Below are positions 24,168-33,138 of a stretch of DNA of 64,000 nt, in pieces. Positions within the stretch are counted from its first letter, which is position 1. Each line of letters begins with the position of its first letter. A program made the translations under genes and the position numbers. The DNA lies in NCBI RefSeq assembly GCF_003268775.1, contig NZ_QLSU01000031.1:48745-112744 (forward strand), in the 5' to 3' direction. Below the pieces are notes generated by a model. It saw nothing but the letters and a program-made list of their open reading frames with translations. It did no database searches and was not told the origin of the DNA. Origin of the DNA: Paraburkholderia unamae. GTDB taxonomy: Bacteria; Pseudomonadota; Gammaproteobacteria; Burkholderiales; Burkholderiaceae.

Positions 24168-25946
24168 TCACGGCGCCGCGACGCCCTGCGTAGCCGGCGA
24201 GTACGACGTGTAGAAGCTCGAGCCCGCCCAGGTGTGCGTGGGCTCGTTGTACAGCGGCGAGCCTTGCGTCCAGTTCGCGCCGCTGTGCCAGTCGCCCGTG
24301 CCCGAGAACTGCGCGACAGCCGGGTACGGATAAACCGGGCGGCTCGCCGTCACGTTGTTCGACGAGTCGGTCTGGTAGGTCATGACCGCGTTCGGCGCCG
24401 TGCCCTGCTCGGCCCAGGCCGTGATCTGCGAAACCAGGTCGATGTTCGGGAAACCCTCGCCGCCGCCGCAGTGACCCACGCCGGGCACGAGGTACATGCG
24501 CGCGAAATCGCTCACGTTCGAGGCGCCCATGGTGTTCTGCATGGCCTCGAAATACTGGATCGTGAAGAGCGGCGAGATATGCTGGTCGGCCCAGCCGTGC
24601 CACAGAATCAGCTTGCCGCCCGCCTTGTGGAAGGCCGAGAGGTCCGGGCTCGTGGCGTCCATCAGCGGGTGATTCGCTTGCAGGTAGGTCGGGTAGAAGC
24701 TGGCGTCCGTGTAGCCGAACGTGTCGATGGTCGGCATGGTGGGCGAGCCCGTGAAGATCAGGTTGTAAGCGCCCGTCACGATCATGTAGCTGAACAGCTT
24801 CGTCACTGGCACCGGTGCGTCCGTCGAATTCGTCGTCGGCACTTCCACGCCTACCCAGTTCTCTTCCGAGCCCGGCTGCGGGGAGCCCGCGAGCATGCGC
24901 TCGCCCGTGGTCGCGTCCACCGGGCCGCCGTAGATCTTGCTCGCGGTGGCGACTTCGGCGGCGGTGAGGCAGCTGCTCGTGTTCGTCGCGCCTTGCGGAC
25001 ACTGGATCGAAGCCGGATCGAAATTGCAGGTGCGCGGATCGGCGATCAGGCCGTCGGGCACGCCCGCCTGGCCGCCGCACGCCGCCACCACGGCCTTGTG
25101 TAGCACGAGCGCCTTGTCGGCGTAGAGCACGGCGTTGCCGGTGCTGTCGCCCGTGGTGCTTTGCGACTTCACGCTCCAGCCGTGATACAGCGAGTTCTGG
25201 ATCTGGAAGTGCGCGGCCGGTGCGCCCGCGATGATGCCGTTATAGTCGTTCGGGTAGCGTTGCGCGGCCATGAGCGCTTCGCGCCCGCCGTCCGAGCACC
25301 CCACGAAATACGCGTACTTCTGCGCCTGACCGTAGTAAGTCTTGATCAGTTTTTCCGCCGTGAGGGTCGTGATGTGCTGACCGCGATACGCAAAATCGGC
25401 CTGCTTTTGCGGGTCCGTGGCCCAGCTCGCGTCATTGCCCGAGTGGCCCATGTCGGTTGCCGCCGTCGCGAAGCCGCCTTGCTGCACAAGCGGGCACGTG
25501 TAGCTGAAGCTGAACGACGACTGCTGGGTCGGGTCGCTCACGTTGCCGCACAGGCCGCCGCAGCCCAGCGCCGCGAAGCGCTGCGTCCAGCCGCTCACCG
25601 GCAGCGCCACCTCGAAGGTATTCGAGGGCGCGAGCGTGCCTTTCACGGTACAGAAGTTGACCGAAGCGCCGTTCACGGTTGCCGTGGTCACCGTGGCCGA
25701 CGTAATCGTGCTGCCCGCGCCGCCGATATCGGTGATATCGATCGCCGCCAGCTTCGAGCAATCCACCACGGGCGTCACGACCGCGAGCGGCGCTTTGGCC
25801 GCGTCGCTGCTACTGGTACTGCCACTGCCGCCGCTGCCGCACGCGGCCACGAGCGTGGCCGTCGCGCACACGGCGAGCAGCCCGAGCAACGAAGCCGCAC
25901 GGGCCCTTGCGCTCGCGAAAATTCGCTTTGAATGCAGATGACTCAT
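24168..25946 (-). CDS. Tannase/feruloyl esterase family lipoprotein
   Basis: The product is 592 residues. The signal peptide ends in a lipobox (TLVAAC, Cys36), so it is likely anchored in the outer membrane or periplasm. The catalytic serine lies in GCSDGG (Cys217-Ser218), the acid in LILWHGWADQH and the histidine in VGHCGGG (His492-Cys493); the paired Cys-Ser/His-Cys arrangement is the CS-D-HC motif of the tannase family. It hydrolyses galloyl esters (tannins) or feruloyl esters outside the cytoplasm. The AGGAGG before 25946 decides the start over the longer frame. The neighbouring aromatic transporter and LigJ support the gallate link. Confidence 0.9.
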   Translation of the reverse strand: MSHLHSKRIFASARARAASLLGLLAVCATATLVAACGSGGSGSTSSSDAAKAPLAVVTPVVDCSKLAAIDITDIGGAGSTITSATVTTATVNGASVNFCTVKGTLAPSNTFEVALPVSGWTQRFAALGCGGLCGNVSDPTQQSSFSFSYTCPLVQQGGFATAATDMGHSGNDASWATDPQKQADFAYRGQHITTLTAEKLIKTYYGQAQKYAYFVGCSDGGREALMAAQRYPNDYNGIIAGAPAAHFQIQNSLYHGWSVKSQSTTGDSTGNAVLYADKALVLHKAVVAACGGQAGVPDGLIADPRTCNFDPASIQCPQGATNTSSCLTAAEVATASKIYGGPVDATTGERMLAGSPQPGSEENWVGVEVPTTNSTDAPVPVTKLFSYMIVTGAYNLIFTGSPTMPTIDTFGYTDASFYPTYLQANHPLMDATSPDLSAFHKAGGKLILWHGWADQHISPLFTIQYFEAMQNTMGASNVSDFARMYLVPGVGHCGGGEGFPNIDLVSQITAWAEQGTAPNAVMTYQTDSSNNVTASRPVYPYPAVAQFSGTGDWHSGANWTQGSPLYNEPTHTWAGSSFYTSYSPATQGVAAP

Positions 25947-26029
25947 CTTTGCCTCCTGACGTTGTCCATATCGTTGTCCGTATTCGAGTTGTCCCGATTC
26001 ACTTTTCACGTCTCCACTTCTCTTTCTTT

Positions 26030-26048
26030 TAATTAGGATGTCTAATTA
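26030..26048. promoter_or_regulatory. 19-bp inverted repeat in the tannase promoter region
   Basis: TAATTAGGATGTCTAATTA has perfect 7-bp arms around GATGT and lies about 84 bases upstream of the tannase start. Its form suits a MarR/TetR/GntR-type operator. Confidence 0.5.
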
Positions 26049-26149
26049 CAACCGATGCGTGAACCGGACGATGCCGCGTGTCCGATCCGATCCTCCTGCT
26101 GCGCCTTGCGTCTTGCCTCGCGCCGCCTTTTACGCGCGACGGCCTGCGA

Positions 26150-26863
26150 TCAACCGCCGGCCGCCGTCATGCCAAATGCCCGTTTGGTCGCCTCGGCCTG
26201 ATCCGAAGCGAGGAACGCCAGAAAGTCCCCGGCAGCCGTTTGCCGCGTGGAGACCGCACAAACCGCGGCGGAAAATACCGTCACGAGTTGCGCCTCGCCC
26301 GGCAGCGGGCCGATCACGTCCACGCCCGGCACGTCCTTCAATTCGCTCAACTGCTGGAACCCAAGCTCGACCTCGCCGCTGGCAATCAGGCTCGCCACAG
26401 GCACGCCCGGCTGCGCCTTCACGAGGCGCGGCAACATCGTTTCCGCCACGCCCCAGCGTTCGAGCAGGCCCACGAGATGGTCGCCGCTCGGGCCCGTCGA
26501 ATAGCCGATGCGCGTGGCGCGCGACATCGCCTCACGCAGCGCGCCTTCGGTGCCGATGTCCGGATGCGGCACACCCGCGGCGACGGCCGCCGCCATGCCG
26601 GAGCGCACGATATCCACGCGCGCTCCCATGAGGCTGGCGCCTGCGAGCAGCCGGTCGATCGCGCCCGCGGCGAGCACCGCGAAGTCGAACGCCGCGCCGC
26701 CCTGCACGCGCCGCGCGGCCTCCACGCCGCCCAGCGACGTCACGCTCACGCGGCACCCGGTTGCGCGTTCGTATAAATCGGCCAAGGCCGCCAGCACCTG
26801 GCGGGTCGCCATCGACCCGACGCCCATGAGCGTGGCGTCATGCTTCACATCGTTCTCTGTCAT
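26150..26863 (-). CDS. ModA-like substrate-binding domain protein without signal peptide
   Basis: The 237-residue protein resembles molybdate-type binding proteins (SBP_bac_11): it has GSMATRQVLAALADLYERATG, FDFAVLAAGAIDRLL, IGYSTGPSGDHLVGLLERWG and SGEVELGFQQLSELKDVPGVDVIGPLP. No signal peptide or lipobox is present, so a cytoplasmic location is predicted, unlike true ABC binding proteins; no permease or ATPase is nearby. It lies 47 bases after ligJ in the same direction, so it is probably co-transcribed with the aromatic pathway. It could be a small-molecule-binding protein or an enzyme accessory; function unknown. Confidence 0.72.
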   Translation of the reverse strand: MTENDVKHDATLMGVGSMATRQVLAALADLYERATGCRVSVTSLGGVEAARRVQGGAAFDFAVLAAGAIDRLLAGASLMGARVDIVRSGMAAAVAAGVPHPDIGTEGALREAMSRATRIGYSTGPSGDHLVGLLERWGVAETMLPRLVKAQPGVPVASLIASGEVELGFQQLSELKDVPGVDVIGPLPGEAQLVTVFSAAVCAVSTRQTAAGDFLAFLASDQAEATKRAFGMTAAGG

Positions 26864-26910
26864 TGACTGGCTTGTCCGTCGATATGGCGCGAGGCATGCC
26901 TCGCATGCGC

Positions 26911-27936
26911 TCAGCGCCCCTTTGCCTTAAGCCGCGCGTCGAGGCGCGGATACACCCGGCGCGCATTGCCCTCGTAAATCTTGTGCCGGTCCGCCGCATC
27001 GACATGCGCGGCCTCGATATAGCGCTTCGTGTCGTCGTAGTAATGCCCGGTTTCGGGGTCGATGCCGCGCACCGCGCCGATCATCTCGCTCGCAAACAGG
27101 ATGTTCTCGACCGGAATCACGCGCGTGAGCAAATCGATGCCGGGCTGGTGGTACACGCAGGTATCGAAGAACACGTTGTTCAGCACGTGTTCTTCGAGCC
27201 GCGGCTTCTTGAGTTCCTGCGCGAGGCCGCGAAAGCGCCCCCAGTGGTACGGCGCCGCACCGCCGCCGTGCGGAATGACAAAGCGCAGCGTGGGAAAGTC
27301 GCGGAACAGGTCCGAAGTCAGGCATTGCATGAACGCGGTCGTGTCCGCATTCAGATAATGCGCGCCCGTGGTGTGAAAGCACGCGTTGCAGCTCGTGCTC
27401 ACGTGAATCATCGCCGGAATGTCGTACTCCACCATCTTCTCGTAGATGGGATACCAGTGGCGATCGGAAAGCGGCGGGCTCGTCCAGTGGCCGCCCGAAG
27501 GATCGGGATTCAGATTGATCGCCACGTTGCCGTACTGCTCCACGCACTTCACGAGTTCCGGTATGCAGGTGGCCGGATCGACACCGGGACTTTGCGGCAG
27601 CATCGCGGCGGGCACGAAGCTGTCGGGGAAAAGCTCGCTCACGCGGTAGCACAGCTCGTTGCAGATCGCGGCCCACGTGCTGGAAATCTCGAAGTCGCCG
27701 ATGTGATGCGCCATGAAGCTCGCGCGCGGGCTGAAGATCGTGAGGTCGAGGCCGCGCTCGCGCATCAGCCTGAGCTGATTGCGCTCGATCGACTCGCGCA
27801 GTTCGTCGTCGCCGATTTTCAGCTCCGACGTTTTCGGCATGCCGGACGGGTTGCCGATGGCCGCAATCTGGCGCTTGCGCCAGGCCTCCAGCGCCTGGGG
27901 CGCCGTGGTGTAGTGGCCGTGAATATCGATGATCAT
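26911..27936 (-). CDS. ligJ: 4-oxalomesaconate hydratase (amidohydrolase superfamily)
   Basis: The product is 341 residues. It starts MIIDIHGHYTT with the amidohydrolase HxH metal site and continues with ERGLDLTIFSPRASFMAHHIGD, CNLNPDP-like INLNPDPSGGHW, IPHGGGAAPYHWGRFRG and NNVFFDTCVYHQPGIDLL, closely matching LigJ of Sphingobium. LigJ hydrates 4-oxalomesaconate to 4-carboxy-4-hydroxy-2-oxoadipate in the gallate and protocatechuate 4,5-cleavage routes. The in-frame start at 27936 with AGGGG upstream replaces a longer 5' extension. The dioxygenase and aldolase of the route are not in this window. Confidence 0.93.
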   Translation of the reverse strand: MIIDIHGHYTTAPQALEAWRKRQIAAIGNPSGMPKTSELKIGDDELRESIERNQLRLMRERGLDLTIFSPRASFMAHHIGDFEISSTWAAICNELCYRVSELFPDSFVPAAMLPQSPGVDPATCIPELVKCVEQYGNVAINLNPDPSGGHWTSPPLSDRHWYPIYEKMVEYDIPAMIHVSTSCNACFHTTGAHYLNADTTAFMQCLTSDLFRDFPTLRFVIPHGGGAAPYHWGRFRGLAQELKKPRLEEHVLNNVFFDTCVYHQPGIDLLTRVIPVENILFASEMIGAVRGIDPETGHYYDDTKRYIEAAHVDAADRHKIYEGNARRVYPRLDARLKAKGR

Positions 27937-28331
27937 TGAGACCCCTGCTACGGGTGCAGCGCCGCAAAGCCGCCACACGAATGGAACTGCGCAAAACACG
28001 ATCGATACGGTACGAATTGAGGGCGCCACGCCAGAAGCCAGGGCTAATACCTGGATTTCGCAAGAATCATCGCTCATGGCCCCCCACGCGTCCACGGGCA
28101 GCGGTGCGCAAAGACCGCCATTCTCACGTCCTGTGGGGCTCGCGCGGCGCTGCGGCGCTCAAGACGCGGGACGAAACGCGCAATCGCGGTTCCGGTTGGA
28201 GATAAACAAAATGGATGCCTCGATAAACATCTGGTAAGCGGCGCCAGGAATTCGAAAGCGCTCGATGGCCGTCGCCGGCCCGCTCCGCCGAATTCGTCCA
28301 TAATGAACCGCCCCAATACCGATGAGCCGCC
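27937..28331. other. Divergent intergenic region between ligJ and the epoxide hydrolase gene
   Basis: About 395 bases with no credible gene, no strong inverted repeat and no recognisable terminator. Promoters for both divergent genes are expected here but none stands out. Confidence 0.5.
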
Positions 28332-29495
28332 ATGCATAGCGATCCATTCGAAATACGCGTGTCCGACGATGCGCTCGACGACCTGCACCGGCGTTTGCGC
28401 GCCACGCGCTGGGCCGCCGCCACGCCCGCGCCCTCATGGCAGCAAGGCACCGACAACGCATGGCTGCGCGAACTGGTCGCCTACTGGGCGGATCGATATG
28501 ACTGGCGCGGCGCCGAGCGCGCGCTCAACGCGCAACCGCAATTCATTGCCGAACTGAGCGGCCAGCGCGTGCACTTCGTGCACCGGCGCGGCGTGGGTCC
28601 GAGCCCCTATCCGCTGGTCATCACGCATGGCTGGCCGGGCTCGTTCGCCGAATTCCACGCGCTGCTCGAACGCCTGTGCGACCCCGCGGCGTTCGGCGGC
28701 GATCCCGCCGATGCTTTCGATGTCGTCGTGCCTTCGCTGCCGGGCTTCGGCTTTTCGCCGCCGGCGGCGCACCCCGGTTCATCGGCGTTCCAGGTGGCCG
28801 ATCGGTGGGCGGCGCTCATGCGCGGACTCGGCTACGCGCGCTTCGGCGCCCAGGGCGGCGACCTGGGCGCGGGTGTTTCGATCGCGCTTGCCGCACGGCA
28901 TGCGGACGCCGTGGAAGGCATCCACCTCAACTTCCTGCCTTCGTCGTACGAACCTACGCTCGATAAGCTCGATAAAGCCGCCGCCCCGCTCAGCCAGGCG
29001 GAGCAGGACTATCTGCGCGAGAAGACGGAATGGGCGGCAATGGAAGGCGGCTACGCGCACGTGCATGCGACGAAGCCGCAAACGCTGGCGGCGTCGCTCA
29101 ACGACTCGCCCGCGGGTCTCGCCGCGTGGATCGGCGAAAAATTTCGCGCATGGAGCGACTGCGACGGCGTGATCGAGCGCCGGTTTTCGAAAGACGCACT
29201 GCTTACGAACCTTTCGATCTACTGGTTCACGCAGAGCATCGGCAGTTCGATGCAGATGTACTGGGAAAATCGCTTGCAACCGTTTCGCTTCGCAGCGGGG
29301 CAGCGCGTGCAGCCGCCCGTCGCGTTCGCGCGCTTTCCCAAGGAAATCAATCACCCGCCGAGATCATGGCTGGAGCGCGTGTTCGACGTCGCGCAGTGGA
29401 CGGACATGCCGCGTGGCGGCCATTTCGCGGCCATGGAAGAACCCGACCTCCTCGCCGCCGACATTCGCCGTTTCTTCAAGCGGTTCCGGCAATGA
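28332..29495 (+). CDS. Epoxide hydrolase (EHN-domain alpha/beta hydrolase)
   Basis: The 387-residue protein begins with the EHN N-terminal domain (FEIRVSDDALDDLHRRLRATRW) and an alpha/beta hydrolase core. It has HGWPGS (oxyanion region), the nucleophile Asp in GAQGGDLGAG, two lid tyrosines in the cap and the closing His in GGHFAAMEEPDLL. Such enzymes open epoxides to vicinal diols through an aspartyl ester. It is cytoplasmic, with no signal peptide. It stands alone between ligJ and the desaturase; the physiological epoxide is unknown and detoxification is the default guess. Confidence 0.88.
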   Translation: MHSDPFEIRVSDDALDDLHRRLRATRWAAATPAPSWQQGTDNAWLRELVAYWADRYDWRGAERALNAQPQFIAELSGQRVHFVHRRGVGPSPYPLVITHGWPGSFAEFHALLERLCDPAAFGGDPADAFDVVVPSLPGFGFSPPAAHPGSSAFQVADRWAALMRGLGYARFGAQGGDLGAGVSIALAARHADAVEGIHLNFLPSSYEPTLDKLDKAAAPLSQAEQDYLREKTEWAAMEGGYAHVHATKPQTLAASLNDSPAGLAAWIGEKFRAWSDCDGVIERRFSKDALLTNLSIYWFTQSIGSSMQMYWENRLQPFRFAAGQRVQPPVAFARFPKEINHPPRSWLERVFDVAQWTDMPRGGHFAAMEEPDLLAADIRRFFKRFRQ

Positions 29496-29511
29496 ACGCG
29501 GGCGAGCGTGC

Positions 29512-30474
29512 TCAGCGCGTCGCGCTATCTCCGAACGGATGCGCGGGCGCGTCGGTCACCCGCCACGCATAGCGCCTGAGCAGCGCGGCGTAGCCCCCAA
29601 TCACGAAGCCGCCGCACTTGCGCCGATAGTCCTCGCGGCGCATGCGATAGGCGCGCGGCAGGTGAAACCACGCCAGCCCCGGCAAGTCGTGATGCACGAG
29701 GTGATAGTTGTTGTTCAGGTACAGGAGCCGCATGACGGGCCCGGCCTCATTGATGGCGATGCGCGCCTTCGGATGGGCGGCCGCGCGGTGCTCGTACAGC
29801 GAGCGCACCATCGCGAGCCCGAGCGCGGGCCACGTGATCGCAGCGAGGTAGTACCACCACGGCACGCCCGCATAACGCTGCACGCACGCGAGCAACAGCG
29901 TGACGGCCGCAAGATGCGCAAGCCACATCGGCAGATGACGGCGCTCGCCGCGTTGCAACGCACCCGCCGCGCCGCGCAGCATCGCGGCGACGCTCATCGG
30001 CGGCCCGATCACCATGCGCCCCACGAAACTCTTGCGCGCGAGCCACAACACGCGCTGCCAGCGCGGCAGTTGCGTCCACCGGCCGGGCAGCACGTAGTTC
30101 GTTTCGGGGTCGATGCCGGGCATCGTCAAGGCTTCGTCGCGATGGTGCGCCATGTGGCTCTCGCGGTACAAGGCGTACGGAAACCACACGGCGAGCGGCG
30201 GCCAGCCGAGCGCCGCGTTCAGCCAGGTGAGGCGCGTGGGATGGCCGTGCATCAATTCGTGCTGCAAGGACATATGCCAGGCGCACAGCACCACGAGCGG
30301 CGGCGTGGCGGCGGCAAGCGTGAGATGGCCGGCATGCAGGAGCGCCAGCACGCCCGCCCACCCGCCATAGATCACGCCGATGAGGAGCCACGTGGGCCAC
30401 TCGGTGCGTGCGGTGAAGCCTGTTGCGAGCGAAGCGATTTCGCGCGCGTGGTCTACGTCGAAGTATTCGGCCAT
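29512..30474 (-). CDS. Membrane fatty acid desaturase
   Basis: The 320-residue protein has four or more membrane helices and three histidine boxes: HELMHGH, HMAHHRDE and HLVHHDLPG with the preceding NNNY. These bind a di-iron centre used for oxygen-dependent desaturation or hydroxylation of acyl chains or related lipids at the inner membrane. The start at 30474 (MAEYFD) is chosen because longer in-frame options lack homology; its ribosome site (AGGA) is weak. The 3' end is 16 bases from the convergent epoxide hydrolase stop. Specific substrate unknown. Confidence 0.85.
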   Translation of the reverse strand: MAEYFDVDHAREIASLATGFTARTEWPTWLLIGVIYGGWAGVLALLHAGHLTLAAATPPLVVLCAWHMSLQHELMHGHPTRLTWLNAALGWPPLAVWFPYALYRESHMAHHRDEALTMPGIDPETNYVLPGRWTQLPRWQRVLWLARKSFVGRMVIGPPMSVAAMLRGAAGALQRGERRHLPMWLAHLAAVTLLLACVQRYAGVPWWYYLAAITWPALGLAMVRSLYEHRAAAHPKARIAINEAGPVMRLLYLNNNYHLVHHDLPGLAWFHLPRAYRMRREDYRRKCGGFVIGGYAALLRRYAWRVTDAPAHPFGDSATR

Positions 30475-30640
30475 GCTCGTTGAATCCTGCTGCAATGATT
30501 CGACCCCATCGTTTTGGAGCGCGAAACATCCTGGGCCATCCAACATAACGAACGCGCCGCGCTTCACCAAACAATAGATTCGTATTTGCTTAGCTGCATG
30601 CGGCGTCAGGCAGGCGCGGCGCGCGGCGTAGAATGCGCCC

Positions 30641-31465
30641 ATGAACCACTGGATCGCCTCCCTGCCGATGTACAACGTCACGCCGCAACACGCCGCGCAC
30701 TGGAACGCGCTGCTGCGCGACTGCATGACGGCGTTCGCGCGCGCGGGCGGCCCCGGCGACGTGACGCTTGCCGAAAGCACCGACGTCGACTTGATGACGC
30801 ACTGGCGTCGCGAAGACTTGCTGCTCTCGCAAACCTGCGGCTTCCCCTACCGCATGCTTGGACTCGCAAGCCACGTCCATCTGATCGCCACGCCATGCTT
30901 CGACGCGCCCGGCTGCGAGGACCACCGCTATCGCAGCGCGCTCGTCGTAGGGGAGCAGGCGTGGGAGCGCGGTGCCACGACGCTCACCGCCTGCCAGGGC
31001 CTGCGCGCAGCCTGCAACAGCGCCGATTCGCACAGCGGCATGAACGCGCTGCGCCATGCCGTGGCGCCCTTTGCGCGGGACGGCCGTTTCTTCGCTTCGC
31101 TGCGATGGACCGGTTCACATGCCGCCACGTTGCGCGCCCTGGCGAACGGCGAGGCGGACGTTGGAGCCATCGACTGCGTGACGCTTGCGTTGCTGCGCGA
31201 CGCACACCCTGAAGCCCTGCGCGGCGTGCATGTGCTGGGCATGACGGCTCCGGCTCCCGGCCTGCCGTTGATCGCCTCGCGCGCGCTCGCCGAACCGCAG
31301 GCCGAAGCGCTGCGCGCGGCGCTCGATACCGCCCTCGCCGCCAATGTCGAGCGAGCACGCGCGCTGCGCCTGCACGGCTTCGCGAGACTCGGCGGCGACG
31401 CCTACGCCGAAATCGAACACATGGCGCACGCCGCCGCGCAACTCGGCTACGCCGAGTTGCGTTGA
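30641..31465 (+). CDS. PhnD-like phosphonate/phosphite-type binding protein, no signal peptide
   Basis: The product is 274 residues and resembles the PhnD/PtxB group (PF12974): it begins with IASLPMYNVTP, has ACNSADSHSGMNALRHAVAPF and TGSHAATLRALANGEADVGAIDCVTLALL. The last stretch is the typical ligand-lobe signature in which the binding protein scores a buried pocket. It has no signal peptide and no nearby permease or ATPase, so classical ABC import is unlikely. It is alone, convergent with an MFS gene 13 bases away. Function unknown; a cytosolic sensor or enzyme-like role is possible. Confidence 0.75.
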   Translation: MNHWIASLPMYNVTPQHAAHWNALLRDCMTAFARAGGPGDVTLAESTDVDLMTHWRREDLLLSQTCGFPYRMLGLASHVHLIATPCFDAPGCEDHRYRSALVVGEQAWERGATTLTACQGLRAACNSADSHSGMNALRHAVAPFARDGRFFASLRWTGSHAATLRALANGEADVGAIDCVTLALLRDAHPEALRGVHVLGMTAPAPGLPLIASRALAEPQAEALRAALDTALAANVERARALRLHGFARLGGDAYAEIEHMAHAAAQLGYAELR

Positions 31466-31478
31466 GCGAGCGGCGGGA

Positions 31479-32978
31479 TCAGCGCGCAACAGCGGCGGCG
31501 GGTTCGTCCGCGTAATCCTCGCTGTCGATGTCGTAACCCGACGGCTCCCAGCGGATTGCGAACAGCACCAGCAGCGACGTGAGCGGTGCGATGGCGATCA
31601 CCCAGAAGACCTTGGTGCCGAGTGCGGCGGCGAGCACCGGGAACAGGAAAAGCGAAATGGTCGAGGCCGAGCGCACGAGCGTTTGATTGAAGCCCACGCC
31701 AATGCCGCGCAGCGAAGTCGGATAGCTGAGCGACGCATAGGTCATGCTATGCGAGCCGGGGCCGAATCCCTGCCCGAACAGATAGCCGCCCAGCAGCAAA
31801 ATGGCAAGGACGACGAAGAAACCGTTGCCGGGATGGCCGATCAACGCGAGCCCGATCAGCGAGACGAACTGCAAGGCGTGGCCGAGCGCGGTCATCTTCC
31901 ATGCGCCGACGGTGGGCGCGGTGCGCACGCCGATCAGCCCGCCGACGAACGCGAACAGCAGGTTCAGCGTAAGCGCGGCCACGATGGTCGTGAGCGGCCC
32001 TTGCTGGAGGAAGCTCGCGATGATCACGGGCAGGCCGAAGATGATCGCGTTGTAGCCGAACGAGGACGCCGCGCCGATCGTCGCGGCGAGTATGGTGCGA
32101 CGACGGTAAGTGGCGTTGAAGAGCACGCCGTAGTTGCGCCACGAGGCGGCGCGCGGTGCGCGCACCGGGGCCTCGCTTTTCTCGACCACGGCGTCCACGC
32201 CATACGAGCGCTTGAGGATGCGCGCGGCGCCCTCCAGGTCGCCCTGATTGGCGGCCCATACGGGCGACTCGCTGATATAGCGGCTGCGCACCGCGATGAT
32301 GACGAGCGCCGGCACCGCGCCAAACGCGAGCGTGAGCCGCCAGAGCCAACCAAGCTGATGCTCGGGCAGGATCGCATAGAGGCCGAGGATCAGCAGATAG
32401 CAGGTGCTCGTGGCCGCGTACCACGCGGGGCACCATGCGGCCACGCTCGCCGCCTTGTTGCCTTTGCCCGCCACGCGCGAGAACTCCGCGAGAAACGCCA
32501 TGGCCACGGGCAAGTCCAGCCCGACCCCGAAGCCCATGAGAAAACGCGCGCCGCCCAGCACCCACGCGTTGGGCGCAAGCCCGGCCGCGATGGCCGCCAC
32601 GACGAAAAACAGCATGTCGGCCATGAACACGCGGTAGCGGCCGATACGGTCGGTCAGATAGCCGCCGAACAGCGCGCCGAGAATCGCGCCAAATGTAATG
32701 GCCGCCGAAACGAAGCCCACCTGCACCGGCGAAAGCGCGAATTCGCGCGCGATGTCCTTCACGCCATAGGCGAGCGAAGTGAGGTCGTAGGCGTCGAGAA
32801 ACACGCCGCCCAGCGCGATGGCGATCACGATGCGCGCGTTGCTGCCCTGCGCGGCTCCCGCGTTGACGATACGGGCGACGTCCTGCGCGGAACGAATCAC
32901 CGCGTGCTGCGAAGCGGCCGCAGCCTCTGGCTCGGAATCTTCGCGGGCTTCCGGTACCGGAACGGCGAGTGTGGACAT
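31479..32978 (-). CDS. MFS transporter
   Basis: The 499-residue protein has a 45-residue charged N terminus and 12 helices. It has the MFS motif GGYLTDRIGRYR, VFLDAYDLTSLAYG in helix 1 and GVGLDLPVAMAFLAEFS, a pattern of the metabolite:H+ symporter/sugar porter groups. Its acidic C terminus is unusual. It sits upstream of and divergent from metQ, so it could move an organosulfur or other organic compound, but nothing in the sequence fixes the substrate. The ribosome site is weak. Confidence 0.85.
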   Translation of the reverse strand: MSTLAVPVPEAREDSEPEAAAASQHAVIRSAQDVARIVNAGAAQGSNARIVIAIALGGVFLDAYDLTSLAYGVKDIAREFALSPVQVGFVSAAITFGAILGALFGGYLTDRIGRYRVFMADMLFFVVAAIAAGLAPNAWVLGGARFLMGFGVGLDLPVAMAFLAEFSRVAGKGNKAASVAAWCPAWYAATSTCYLLILGLYAILPEHQLGWLWRLTLAFGAVPALVIIAVRSRYISESPVWAANQGDLEGAARILKRSYGVDAVVEKSEAPVRAPRAASWRNYGVLFNATYRRRTILAATIGAASSFGYNAIIFGLPVIIASFLQQGPLTTIVAALTLNLLFAFVGGLIGVRTAPTVGAWKMTALGHALQFVSLIGLALIGHPGNGFFVVLAILLLGGYLFGQGFGPGSHSMTYASLSYPTSLRGIGVGFNQTLVRSASTISLFLFPVLAAALGTKVFWVIAIAPLTSLLVLFAIRWEPSGYDIDSEDYADEPAAAVAR

Positions 32979-33138
32979 GACGGGTACTCACTGAATGATT
33001 GCAATCGCTGCATCGTAGCCACACCGTTGTGCATGGCAAAACGACGTTTTTAGCTAAGCAATGCTGCCGAAATTGGTTGTCCACCCGTGGCGCGCTCTCT
33101 AGCATCGCCTCATCCACAACTCATCGAACGATGGACCT

